From a virus, in the IMG/VR virus record IMGVR_UViG_3300038548_000189, positions 1 through 40,334 of that record: a stretch of DNA of 40,334 nucleotides; one strand, given 5' to 3'. Numbering within the stretch: the stretch's first letter is position 1; each line of letters starts with the position of its first letter. A program made the translations under genes and the position numbers. Below are positions 12,980 to 21,242 of this stretch, piece after piece. A model generated the notes under the pieces. It searched no databases. It was not told the origin of the DNA and saw only the letters and a program-made list of their open reading frames with translations.

Positions 12980-13627
12980 ATGAAAATAGTAATAATCGCA
13001 TTGGCTTTTGTACTAGCATCGTGCAGTAGTGGATCAAGCACGCCCGAAGATACCGAACCAGTCAATCAATTAACCAGGATCGCATTCTTTGGCAATAGCA
13101 TAACGGCTCATCACCCGGCCCCTCATATTGGCTGGCAGGGCAACTGGGGCATGGCCGCTAGCATGGAGTCTCTGGACTATGTTAATCAGACTGCTAGATT
13201 ACTGGGGGCCATAGAGTTTCAGACGTTCAGCGCAATAGCCTGGGAGAAAAATATCGAGGCCTACGATGTCAATGAGCTCAAGCCGATGACTGACTATAAT
13301 GCCGATCTGGTGATAGCGAATATTGGCGAGAATATCAAAAGCACACATTCGATTGAGAGTGTTAAAAGTCAACTGCTAATGCTAAAGAACTATATCTATG
13401 ATCACAGTGATTCAGAGCTAGTCATTGTCAACTCATACTACGGCGGGCATAGGGTTAACACCGCTATTGCTGAGTTCTGCCTGGAGCATGGCTTGATAAT
13501 GGTCGACGTTGGGGATATGCGGGCTCATTACAGCGCTTCAGACTTCTTTGATAACTACGCTGTTGGAAGTCACCCATCGGATGCGGGAATGCTCGAAATA
13601 GCCAATAGGATAGTTAACGCGCTATGA
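12980..13627 (+). CDS. SGNH/GDSL-hydrolase-like lipoprotein
   Basis: 215 residues from ATG 12980 (AGGG nine bases upstream). Signal peptide MKIVIIALAFVLASC with lipobox LASC (Cys15), so it should be lipid-anchored in the cell envelope. SGNH block I is FFGNSITA (Ser40), block III-like IANIGEN (112-118), block V VGSHPSDAG (His198). The Asp usually three residues before the His is Val195, so the site may be a dyad or inactive. SGNH esterases often remove acetyl groups from surface sugars. It is the last gene of the rightward operon, tail to tail with the tailspike. Confidence 0.75.
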   Translation: MKIVIIALAFVLASCSSGSSTPEDTEPVNQLTRIAFFGNSITAHHPAPHIGWQGNWGMAASMESLDYVNQTARLLGAIEFQTFSAIAWEKNIEAYDVNELKPMTDYNADLVIANIGENIKSTHSIESVKSQLLMLKNYIYDHSDSELVIVNSYYGGHRVNTAIAEFCLEHGLIMVDVGDMRAHYSASDFFDNYAVGSHPSDAGMLEIANRIVNAL

Positions 13628-15637
13628 CTCACTCCATACATCAGAACCACCAAATACCCACGTTACCGCTTCATTCTGTGGGATGGTGACAGTTGCGGCG
13701 CCTTTGTTATAAATCCCGCTAGTTGGGTTGTGGAGTATATCCATAGAAAAAACACTGTTGTTGAGTATCGTTAATCTATGCCCTTTTGCGAAGTCTTTAG
13801 CGCTCGCCACTGGAGGCGCGAACTCATTAACCTCTACACCCCCGGCAGTTGGAGCAGGTCGGACAAAGCTATAGCCATCACCCGCCTGGTTAGCAGGGAT
13901 GGTGAGCGTGTTGCCTGTTCCGGTTAGTGCTGGCTCTGAAACACCGTTGTTGGGACTTCCCACTCCAAATACTGTAGCAATCCTCGACCCCAGGACATTC
14001 ACATCACCGGTATTATTATAGGTAATGCCACCTATTTTCGCGGTTGTGAAGTTTAATATAATGCTCAAGTCATCAATACGAGACTTACTAGTGTTCGTAC
14101 CAATAAAACAGGATGCGTCCATAGTGCCCTGCGTGGCTGAGGCTTCGTAATTAATAAACAGGGATTCAATATTTAAGTCGTCTGTATCGCCGTTACCTTC
14201 AACACGCAATCCGAATACCTGGGTGCCCTCAGTAACCACGCTGCCAATATTTACGTTGAATATAGGCGCTATGCTGCTAGAGCCTGTGTCAATGCCCAAA
14301 TCTTTTGATTGTGAGTTTTTGCTCAAGATAGTATCGATGCTTATATTTCGTAGCTCAACACCACTTGCACCACACTGGAGTAAGACGTTCTCCTCGGCCC
14401 CATCTGATTTAACATGGCCTATTTGTACATCTCGAAGGCCAGCATCACTACTCTGAATATGGAAGCCGCGCTTCTGAGCTGCATTACAATCACAAATAAC
14501 ACGCTGAATAGATACATCACGGCATATACCAAAGGCTATATCCGATTTCAGCAATACGCCAGACTCATCATTTTCTATTGTGTTAATCAATCCAAGGTTA
14601 ACGTTTTGACATTTGCTCACAAAGCCGAAGTTGCCAAAAACCCCCAAAAGGTTATCCCCTGTGTGCTTTTGAAAGCTTTGGAATAATAACGCATGGCGCG
14701 GAACACTTGCTGTCTTACATAAGCCGACTATATTCTCAGTGTGTAAGTGACCGCCGGCGTTCAGCGTTGTAGCCGATACACGCAAGGCATCAGCCTCCGC
14801 CGCCGCCGAGGCAGAGCCAACATCTACGCCGAAGTCTCTAAAATCTGCGTTATCACATGTGAAAGGAAATGAGCCATCAATAATTGATCCGTTCTCTAAT
14901 GCGGTTTTGCCACTATTAACTTGCGGCATTGAATTTCCATACACCCTTACATCTGTTTCAGCTATTACCGTCCCATCATAAAAGTAACGCTTATCCTGCA
15001 GTCTAACCGGTGAGCCTGCCGCGAATACTATAGCCGCTCTAATAGCGATGCTGTCTCCGGCCCTTGTTCCATCAGTCCCGAATTGATCAAGGTTAATGAC
15101 GCCTTTAGGGAATAAGCCTTTAGCCTGTAATCCGTTATCTAAATTAATAAATGATCCGTTGTCAGCTGTACCTGTTCCGCCTGCTACAATTTCATACTGA
15201 TTATCACCGTCATCACCGTTTGACTGATGCCCCACAGTATCAACAAAGTCACCAATAACCAGGGAGGTATTAGCAACCACCGCAGCGACTAAAACACCGC
15301 CGACCTGATTGGGTAATATTTGGAGAAAATCAACATCATCGGCTAGTTGAATAGCGTTGCTGGTATCGTTGGCGTCTGCCTCTGCTGCTGTGGGGAATAT
15401 ATAAGCATCGTAAGCCTCATCCACATAAGGGATAAACGTCACATTACCGGCTGTCTTAATCAGTCCCAAAGGAGGCGTTGGGCCCGCTGAAATCTCAGCC
15501 TTGGCTACAGTAGGAGTGCCTGTTTTATTGGTCGCCATCACAATGGGCGTAGTCGTGCCCTGCTCATAAAGCTTAAGCCAGTAGTTTGGATAATCTTCCA
15601 TGAAGTCCGATATAAACTGAATTGGTGCAAGGGCCAT
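13622..15637 (-). CDS. Tailspike protein
   Basis: 671 residues. Residues 1-105 (QFISDFMEDYPNYWLKLYEQGTTTPIVMATNK, GNVTFIPYVDEAYDAYIFPT) resemble the P22-type particle-binding head. A linker leads to GVINLDQFGTDGTRAGDSIAIRAAI (about 180-205), the usual entry into a right-handed beta-helix, which fills most of the rest with repeating short strands. The C-terminus is a small beta domain ending TWVFGGSDVWSES. Such spikes bind and often cleave surface polysaccharide. The stop overlaps the opposing lipoprotein gene by six bases and no terminator separates them. Confidence 0.85.
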   Translation of the reverse strand: MALAPIQFISDFMEDYPNYWLKLYEQGTTTPIVMATNKTGTPTVAKAEISAGPTPPLGLIKTAGNVTFIPYVDEAYDAYIFPTAAEADANDTSNAIQLADDVDFLQILPNQVGGVLVAAVVANTSLVIGDFVDTVGHQSNGDDGDNQYEIVAGGTGTADNGSFINLDNGLQAKGLFPKGVINLDQFGTDGTRAGDSIAIRAAIVFAAGSPVRLQDKRYFYDGTVIAETDVRVYGNSMPQVNSGKTALENGSIIDGSFPFTCDNADFRDFGVDVGSASAAAEADALRVSATTLNAGGHLHTENIVGLCKTASVPRHALLFQSFQKHTGDNLLGVFGNFGFVSKCQNVNLGLINTIENDESGVLLKSDIAFGICRDVSIQRVICDCNAAQKRGFHIQSSDAGLRDVQIGHVKSDGAEENVLLQCGASGVELRNISIDTILSKNSQSKDLGIDTGSSSIAPIFNVNIGSVVTEGTQVFGLRVEGNGDTDDLNIESLFINYEASATQGTMDASCFIGTNTSKSRIDDLSIILNFTTAKIGGITYNNTGDVNVLGSRIATVFGVGSPNNGVSEPALTGTGNTLTIPANQAGDGYSFVRPAPTAGGVEVNEFAPPVASAKDFAKGHRLTILNNSVFSMDILHNPTSGIYNKGAATVTIPQNEAVTWVFGGSDVWSES

Positions 15638-15652
15638 ATTAGACTCCGGTTA

Positions 15653-15661
15653 TGTTATGAT
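15653..15661 (+). promoter_or_regulatory. Extended -10 promoter of homing-type gene 2
   Basis: TGTTATGAT, an extended -10 with one mismatch in the hexamer and no -35 match. Start expected near 15667-15668, at the first base of the RNA element, as in copy 1. Confidence 0.5.
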
Positions 15662-15666
15662 TTGCG

Positions 15667-15716
15667 TATGCGGCTAGGAGGCATCCGAAGCCGGTTTTAT
15701 CAACCGTTGCCGCATA
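15667..15716 (+). ncRNA. Three-way-junction leader RNA, copy 2
   Basis: P1 TATGCGGC (15667-15674)/GCCGCATA (15709-15716), eight perfect pairs; TA; P2 GGA (15677-15679)/TCC (15684-15686) with loop GGCA; GAA (15687-15689); P3 CGGTT (15692-15696)/AACCG (15702-15706) with loop TTATC. The layout and linkers equal copy 1 at 10571-10614, with compensatory changes in P2 and P3. Confidence 0.65.
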
Positions 15717-15748
15717 AATCAATGATACCTTAGATAGAGGCTTAAACA

Positions 15749-16270
15749 ATGTTAGCAAGAAAAGACCTGCCATCCCAAGAATACCTGAAAGACCTGTTTT
15801 CATACTCTGACACCAACAAGGCCATGCCGCTTACATATAAGAAGCGGCCTAAATACGCCTACGCCATAACTATTGGTGATAATGCCGGAAGCCTGGATAC
15901 AAGCTGCGGATATTACAGGGTAAGAATAAAAGGCAGCCTTTATAAACTTCATAGAATTATATTTAAGTATCACAATGGATGGTGCCCAGATGAGATAGAC
16001 CATGAGGACTGCGATAAAAGCAACAACCTTATCGGTAATCTGCGCACAACCACTTCTAGCCAAAATGTCCACTCCAGAGGGCTTACTATATCCAACACAA
16101 GCGGCTACAAGGGCGTGTCCTTTGTCCCGCATCTCAATAAATATAAGTCTCAAATTAGGATAAATGATGAGCTTATCTATCTTGGAGTATTCCATACGCC
16201 ACAAGACGCCCATAAAGCCTATGCCAATAAAGCAACAGAGATTCACGGTGATTATGCCAATACTGGATAA
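15749..16270 (+). CDS. HNH-AP2 homing-type endonuclease 2
   Basis: 173 residues. HNH_3 domain at 55-110 (LYKLHRIIFKYHNGWCPDEIDHEDCDKSNNLIGNLR: His68, Asp84-His85, Asn92) and AP2-type domain at 117-165 (SGYKGVSFVPHLNKYKSQI, YLGVFHTPQDAHKAY). It is the only rightward gene inside the 26-kb leftward unit, wedged between the tailspike and ejection genes, which marks it as inserted cargo. Ribosome site GAGG, with its own promoter and leader RNA. Confidence 0.87.
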   Translation: MLARKDLPSQEYLKDLFSYSDTNKAMPLTYKKRPKYAYAITIGDNAGSLDTSCGYYRVRIKGSLYKLHRIIFKYHNGWCPDEIDHEDCDKSNNLIGNLRTTTSSQNVHSRGLTISNTSGYKGVSFVPHLNKYKSQIRINDELIYLGVFHTPQDAHKAYANKATEIHGDYANTG

Positions 16271-16293
16271 GCCCTGTGCTGCGCCATATGCCA

Positions 16294-17916
16294 TTACTGC
16301 TCTCCCTGTATGGCTGTTGGGGCTACCGATCCTATTGATCTACCTATAATACGCCTTCCCTCCGCCATCTCCGCGGCCTCCCTAATCAACTTATTTGAAC
16401 TATCAATCATGTTGGATAAATCAATAGTGGGGTCGGATAATAATTCTGATAATTGTGTGGCGCTCTGCTTATTTCTTGGAATTGAATTTAAGTAAGCTCT
16501 AGTGATTTTCTTACCATCAGTCCCGGCCCTCGTCATACTGTCAACAAACTTTGCCCTCTTGGTTGTTAGTGTCTTAGCTATCTGCTTGGAAATAGTACCC
16601 ACTATAGGAACAACGATAGCGCCCGTACTCCCCCCGATAACCGTACCTAGCCCACCACCCGCGACAATAGAGGCAAATACATTGGGTGATCTATCAATTG
16701 AAAGCCCCACCTTACCAACAAGCCTTGTCATATTTTGGGAAAAATCACCCTTAATAACATCGCGCATCAATGCCTTTTCCTCGGCAGGAATGAACTTTGA
16801 CATCTTTTTGTTTCTTAATATCCGGTTAAATTCGTTTCTTATTCCAGCCTCTGCGCCTGCTGCTACATCCTGGCCGCGGGTAATAGCCTCTTGAATAACC
16901 TCTGATCGTCTAGCTCTACCCCATAAAGTCCGTGCAGCCTTATACTTTCCAGCTACCTCTGAGGCCGGTATATCGCCTTTCGTTAATGCGCTTGGCCGTA
17001 CTTGATCTAGGAACCCATCAATCTCATTAATCATTTGGACGCCTAAAGACGCCTCTGTTGGGTCAATGTTTTTAGCTACGTTTTGAGCGACTTTTCTTAA
17101 CGTGTCAATCTCGGTCAGTGTGGGCGAAGTGCCAACAACATCATCCAGTGCGGCAATAGCGCCCGCGGCTTTTGGTGTCACTCTCGCATCAAGGCCCTGC
17201 TTTCTTGTCTCCCGCTTAATTCTTCGCACCATCCCGCGGAAGTCTTTTGACTTCATCCTGATCCCAGAGTTATCAAGATCATCATAAATAGTTCGTGCCG
17301 CGGTCTTAATTGCCTCGGCATCCGGTGCAGCTTCTCGAATGGCTTTATTAATCGCACTATCTGACGGCTGTATGCGTTTAGTTGACTTTGCAAACCTCCC
17401 GCCAGCACCAAAACCAAAAACCTCAAGCAATGCCGTCGGTGCCGTAGTGGCAAGAGCCGCGGCAGCAGGGCTACCGGTAGCCTCAAATGCAGCCTCGCCT
17501 AACGTAGTTTCAGCCGCCTGCAATACCTCGCCAACAGGCTGTAAAAACTCGCCAGTAGCCTGTAATGCTTGCCGTCCTGCTTCCGTTCTTGGCTCGAAGG
17601 TTAATCGCTCTCTAACGCCAGAAACAACTTCAGCAGCCGCGGCAGGGTCTTGAGTTAATAATCCAGTGGCTAGCCCAGCAATCCCCGCGGCAGGCTCGGC
17701 AATCGCACCAGACGCAATAGTTGCGGCAGTTTCCAGCCCGCCTATAATTTGGTCGCCTATCCCCGCTTGTCGAACATCATCAACAGCAGGAGCAGGACTA
17801 ACGGCAGTATCTCCACTTTGAGCCCCCAATACTTGTTGCTCAACAGCAAAGCCGGGCGGCATAACCAGTGCGGTAGTTTGTTGTTGAATTTCAAAGCCTT
17901 CCGGTAAAGTCGCCAT
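16294..17916 (-). CDS. DNA ejection protein (P22 gp16-like position)
   Basis: 540 residues. Opens with two related units, LPEGFEIQQQ and MPPGFAVEQQ, then an Ala/Gly-rich region (AATIASGAIAEPAAGIAGLATGLL) and a long helical part, and near 420 a glycine-rich hydrophobic stretch (FASIVAGGGLGTVIGGSTGAIVVPIVG) that could enter a membrane. Composition, length and place as third of three consecutive genes match podophage ejection proteins expelled into the envelope. No lysozyme motif is seen. Confidence 0.7.
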   Translation of the reverse strand: MATLPEGFEIQQQTTALVMPPGFAVEQQVLGAQSGDTAVSPAPAVDDVRQAGIGDQIIGGLETAATIASGAIAEPAAGIAGLATGLLTQDPAAAAEVVSGVRERLTFEPRTEAGRQALQATGEFLQPVGEVLQAAETTLGEAAFEATGSPAAAALATTAPTALLEVFGFGAGGRFAKSTKRIQPSDSAINKAIREAAPDAEAIKTAARTIYDDLDNSGIRMKSKDFRGMVRRIKRETRKQGLDARVTPKAAGAIAALDDVVGTSPTLTEIDTLRKVAQNVAKNIDPTEASLGVQMINEIDGFLDQVRPSALTKGDIPASEVAGKYKAARTLWGRARRSEVIQEAITRGQDVAAGAEAGIRNEFNRILRNKKMSKFIPAEEKALMRDVIKGDFSQNMTRLVGKVGLSIDRSPNVFASIVAGGGLGTVIGGSTGAIVVPIVGTISKQIAKTLTTKRAKFVDSMTRAGTDGKKITRAYLNSIPRNKQSATQLSELLSDPTIDLSNMIDSSNKLIREAAEMAEGRRIIGRSIGSVAPTAIQGEQ

Positions 17917-19208
17917 TATGGAATAACCACTAATTCATTATTTACAACTTGCATTCTTTCGCCTGTTGTTGGATTTACAATTATGACGCCCTCTGTTAGC
18001 TCTGCCGCACCCTCCGCGGGCTGCTTAACAAGCCTCTGCTCTCTTGTTGACTTTGCTAACTGATTTCGAGCGGTAGACCTTTCAAATACTGTTTTGATTA
18101 TTTTTAGTTCTTTTCTTGCTAATTTATCGCTAATCAATGGATTGCTAAGGACTGTGGCCGACCTTTCGAGGGTTTTTGCTTCTGAGTCGCTAATGGTTCC
18201 CTGTCCTTTTAGTTTCTGTCTGCTCTCCAAGGATACAAGACCTCTAATCTGGTCAAGCTCTGCAATAACGTCAATAGCCTCCTGTGACCTAAGCGCTTCT
18301 GGCGTGTTCGCGACCAGTTTACCAAAGCCCGCAGAAAACCTATCGCCAGTTAATAGCCCGTTAATTCTACTAATGGCGTTATTAGATTCAGCTATGGACG
18401 CCTCTTTAGCACCAATTAGCTCAAGCCTGTCTTGATCGTTCTTTATTTTTGTCTCGTCCCTGGCTAGCCTTTTTACAGCTAGTTCTGTAGCGCCAATCTC
18501 GGTCTCTGCTTCCGCAGCACCTTTAGCCGTTACAACTGCCGCCTCAATCTTCGGCTTAGTTTTCAATTCAAGAGCGGCTAGTCTTGTTTGTTTATCAACC
18601 TCAGTTTCAACCTCTCCCGCAGCAGTCTCTCCAAGTATAGATACAAACTCACCCGCAACAGGCACCGACACTGTTTTAAATGTGCCATTGGGCTGACGCA
18701 CAAGCCCTGTAAGGAAGTTCTGGCCGTCTTTGGTCGTCCTGCTTGGCGTCCCTATGAATTTTGTTTGCTGGAACGCAGTGGGAGCCTTCAATATCCCCTG
18801 CTGCTGAGCAACGCTCATCACTTCATTAACTTGCGTTAATAATGCCTGCGGGTTGGTTCTTAATGTGTTTAAGGCGTTATCAGTCTCGGTTGTATCTCGG
18901 CCTTGCTGAATTAATTGGCTTCTTCGCGCCTCCAATTGTTGCTGAACACCTTCAAAGTTGCCCGATTTTAAATTGGGGAGTATTTCAGCCGCGCCAAAGG
19001 CTACCGACTGGAACCGGTTTAATTGTTCCTGTTGCTGTACCCCTGCCTCTGCACCACCCACTTGAGCCTCTAGCAATCGATTGCGTAAAGGCTGCTGCTC
19101 TCGACGTTCGAAAAGATTCTCAGCACCCTGAACATTCAACAGCGCATTCTGGAATGTGTTGCCTATGTTTGCCCTTGTCGCTAGGGCTATGCGTGGATCA
19201 GTTGCCAT
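17916..19208 (-). CDS. DNA ejection protein (P22 gp20-like position)
   Basis: 430 residues, Ala/Gln/Glu-rich and almost wholly helical (ERREQQPLRNRLLEAQVGGAEAGVQQQEQLNRFQ; SGNFEGVQQQLEARRSQLIQQGRDT; later ELDQIRGLVSLESRQKLKGQGTISDSEAKTLERS). The last motif is typical of phage DNA transfer proteins. Start overlaps the downstream neighbour region closely. Assigned from order and composition. Confidence 0.75.
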   Translation of the reverse strand: MATDPRIALATRANIGNTFQNALLNVQGAENLFERREQQPLRNRLLEAQVGGAEAGVQQQEQLNRFQSVAFGAAEILPNLKSGNFEGVQQQLEARRSQLIQQGRDTTETDNALNTLRTNPQALLTQVNEVMSVAQQQGILKAPTAFQQTKFIGTPSRTTKDGQNFLTGLVRQPNGTFKTVSVPVAGEFVSILGETAAGEVETEVDKQTRLAALELKTKPKIEAAVVTAKGAAEAETEIGATELAVKRLARDETKIKNDQDRLELIGAKEASIAESNNAISRINGLLTGDRFSAGFGKLVANTPEALRSQEAIDVIAELDQIRGLVSLESRQKLKGQGTISDSEAKTLERSATVLSNPLISDKLARKELKIIKTVFERSTARNQLAKSTREQRLVKQPAEGAAELTEGVIIVNPTTGERMQVVNNELVVIP

Positions 19209-19210
19209 AA

Positions 19211-19927
19211 TTAAGGTCCAAATGTTGGAATAGTTGCTGTACCTGTGCCAAAAGGATCACTGCGAGGGTCAAAAGTGTTGGCAAAAACACCGCCGCTTGT
19301 AGGAGATTCCCCTGGAAGGGCTAATATTCCTGTCTGTAGCGCTTGAGAAATGCCCGCTGTTCCTACATTGCGAGCATTAGCCGCGCCTACCGTTCCTGCT
19401 GCTGTTGCCGCTGCGCCACCGGTAGTAAGATCGCTGATTCTCGCTTGCTGCCCGGTTTCGATATTCGCTTGAGAGGTGGCTATATCACCGCCAAACTGTA
19501 ATAGATTAGTCAGATTCTGGTCCTGGGTAGCAAGCAATGGCGCCGATGATAAAAGCACATTGTTTGATAATTGCTGCAAGGTATCGCCAAAGCTTAAGCG
19601 TCTACCTGCTGATGCGGTCTGCAATGTTCTTTGGTTAGCATTCTCTAACTGCAATTGGAATAGAGGATTGTTTTGTAAGAATTCAAACCTTTCTTGCGGA
19701 TCGGTTAGGAAGCTGGAGCCCGCTACGCCTTGCTCGGCAACACCCTCAAAAGGCTGAAAGAATCCCTGTGCTCGCTCCCGGGCCTCCATCTCGCCGCCCG
19801 CCGCCGCCTCTGCCGCTTGCGATTGAGCCCTGGCCGCATCAGACGCCGCATTAGCAGCCCTATTTGATGCCTGATTCGATGCCACACCGCCAACAACCGC
19901 TGCACCTACTACCGCCGCCGCTACCAT
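19211..19927 (-). CDS. DNA ejection protein (P22 gp7 / T7 gp14-like position)
   Basis: 238 residues. Begins with an Ala/Val/Gly-rich hydrophobic helix (VAAAVVGAAVVGGVASNQASNRAANAASDAARAQ) then QGFFQPFEGVAEQG and DPQERFEFLQNNPLFQLQLENANQRTLQ, a pattern I know from small internal virion proteins of podophages. It is the first of the three ejection genes and probably forms part of the trans-envelope channel. Confidence 0.75.
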   Translation of the reverse strand: MVAAAVVGAAVVGGVASNQASNRAANAASDAARAQSQAAEAAAGGEMEARERAQGFFQPFEGVAEQGVAGSSFLTDPQERFEFLQNNPLFQLQLENANQRTLQTASAGRRLSFGDTLQQLSNNVLLSSAPLLATQDQNLTNLLQFGGDIATSQANIETGQQARISDLTTGGAAATAAGTVGAANARNVGTAGISQALQTGILALPGESPTSGGVFANTFDPRSDPFGTGTATIPTFGP

Positions 19928-20383
19928 TTAATCACCTATATATTTACTGTAAGTAACTTCAACACGTTCAAAGCCAAGCCTTTCAAACAACCAACTAGCG
20001 TCTAAATGACACTTCGAGCCTACAAACCACCGGTCCACGCCGCGCCTATCAAGCTCTTTTTCGACAAAATCAAACAACTTAAAGCCAAAATTCGAACCCC
20101 TATGCTCGGGATGTATGTAGAAAATGTCCATAATGCACGTTAAGCAGGTTGAATAATGTAATCCTGGAGCAATAAAGCCGATGAAATAACCAATCAACTC
20201 GCCCTTTTCCCTGGCTGTTACAAAGATCAACTCTCCAGCAGCCTCTCTAGCTTCATAAATATCATACTGCGGCGAGAGCGGAACCTTGTCTTTATCTAAT
20301 GCTAGCTCTTCGTAGTGTAGTGGTAAAATGGGCTTAAGTTCGGGCAAGTTGTCGGTAAATGACTCAATCTCAAACGTAATCAT
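19928..20383 (-). CDS. GNAT-family acetyltransferase
   Basis: 151 residues. Motif A spans CIMDIFYIHPEHRGSNFGFKLFDFVEKEL (83-111), with HRGSNFG as the acetyl-CoA loop. EKGELIGYFIGF is the preceding strand pair and HLDASWLFERLGFERVEVTYSKY is the C-terminal GNAT strand. Substrate unknown. It sits inside the virion gene block beside a hydroxylase-like gene, an arrangement I recall from BPP-1-like phages, so a virion or ejection protein may be its target. Confidence 0.85.
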   Translation of the reverse strand: MITFEIESFTDNLPELKPILPLHYEELALDKDKVPLSPQYDIYEAREAAGELIFVTAREKGELIGYFIGFIAPGLHYSTCLTCIMDIFYIHPEHRGSNFGFKLFDFVEKELDRRGVDRWFVGSKCHLDASWLFERLGFERVEVTYSKYIGD

Positions 20384-20922
20384 CTAAATACCTTAATATC
20401 AATAATCATATGAATGCGGTCATCTGCACTATTATTAATCACTTCGTGTTCTTGTTGATTGTCAAACCACCATACATCGCCGGTTAACATGGTAACTTGT
20501 TCGTCGCCCGCCCTGAATACCGAGCCTTTATGGCCTGATAATACCACATGATACCTTTCATAGTATGAAGCCGGTGCACCACTATCAACGTGGGGCGTTA
20601 TACATTTTCCTGGAGTTAATTCTGTGATTAAACAACGTCCAACCCTTTCACCCTTCACCCTGGCCATCAGCCAAAATATAAAGTGCTGGGCCTCGGGTAG
20701 TTGGAAGATAGCAGGGTAATTAATACACTCCCTATCATCCATTACCGTCGATTCATCCGATACATCATTGAATCTAAGCCAAATATCACTCACTTGACTG
20801 TGTGCCGTTTCAGGATGATCGGTCCTTAATGTGTTTTCATTCCATAAATCAGGGTTAGCTTTCAATGCAGACATCAAGGGAACTATGTCCATATTCTCAG
20901 CTAGTCGGTAGAAATTCTTCAT
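20380..20922 (-). CDS. Aspartyl/asparaginyl beta-hydroxylase-like dioxygenase
   Basis: 180 residues, cupin type. Iron ligands His111 and Asp113 in ITPHVDSGAPASYYERYHVVLSG and His159 in GDVWWFDNQQEHEVINNS; Arg169 (DDRIHMIIDI) would hold 2-oxoglutarate. These are the hallmarks of the Asp/Asn beta-hydroxylase fold. The substrate is unknown. It overlaps the GNAT gene as ATGA, so both are made together in the late virion block. Confidence 0.85.
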   Translation of the reverse strand: MKNFYRLAENMDIVPLMSALKANPDLWNENTLRTDHPETAHSQVSDIWLRFNDVSDESTVMDDRECINYPAIFQLPEAQHFIFWLMARVKGERVGRCLITELTPGKCITPHVDSGAPASYYERYHVVLSGHKGSVFRAGDEQVTMLTGDVWWFDNQQEHEVINNSADDRIHMIIDIKVFR

Positions 20923-21242
20923 TGTTCACGCCCTGTTACGTAGAAATTAATCCCATCTGCAGCGCTATTCTCAACCTGTAACGACGATCCTTTTGGGATT
21001 GTCTGGCCCACAATAGCCGAGCCAGGACTGAATTTATCCCTCCCGACAATCGTAAACGGAATAATAGCGCAATCAGCCGTTCCGCTCGTTATATAGGCTT
21101 TATAAGATACGCCTGTTGTCGTGCAATTAGTCGCCGTAAAGGCCGTTATAATCGTACCCTGCCCGTCTGACGGAGCCGTATAAACCGTTGTCGGCGTATT
21201 GACCGGAGTTACTGTTCTGTCTACTAGCACTCTATCAGTCAT
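20919..21242 (-). CDS. Small beta-rich virion protein
   Basis: 107 residues, Thr/Ala/Gly-rich strands (VNTPTTVYTAPSDGQGTIITAFTATN, GQTIPKGSSLQVENSAADGINFYVTGREQ). The pattern is typical of small phage fibre or decoration proteins. It shares one base with the preceding fibre gene, so a fibre accessory role is likely. Confidence 0.65.
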   Translation of the reverse strand: MTDRVLVDRTVTPVNTPTTVYTAPSDGQGTIITAFTATNCTTTGVSYKAYITSGTADCAIIPFTIVGRDKFSPGSAIVGQTIPKGSSLQVENSAADGINFYVTGREQ

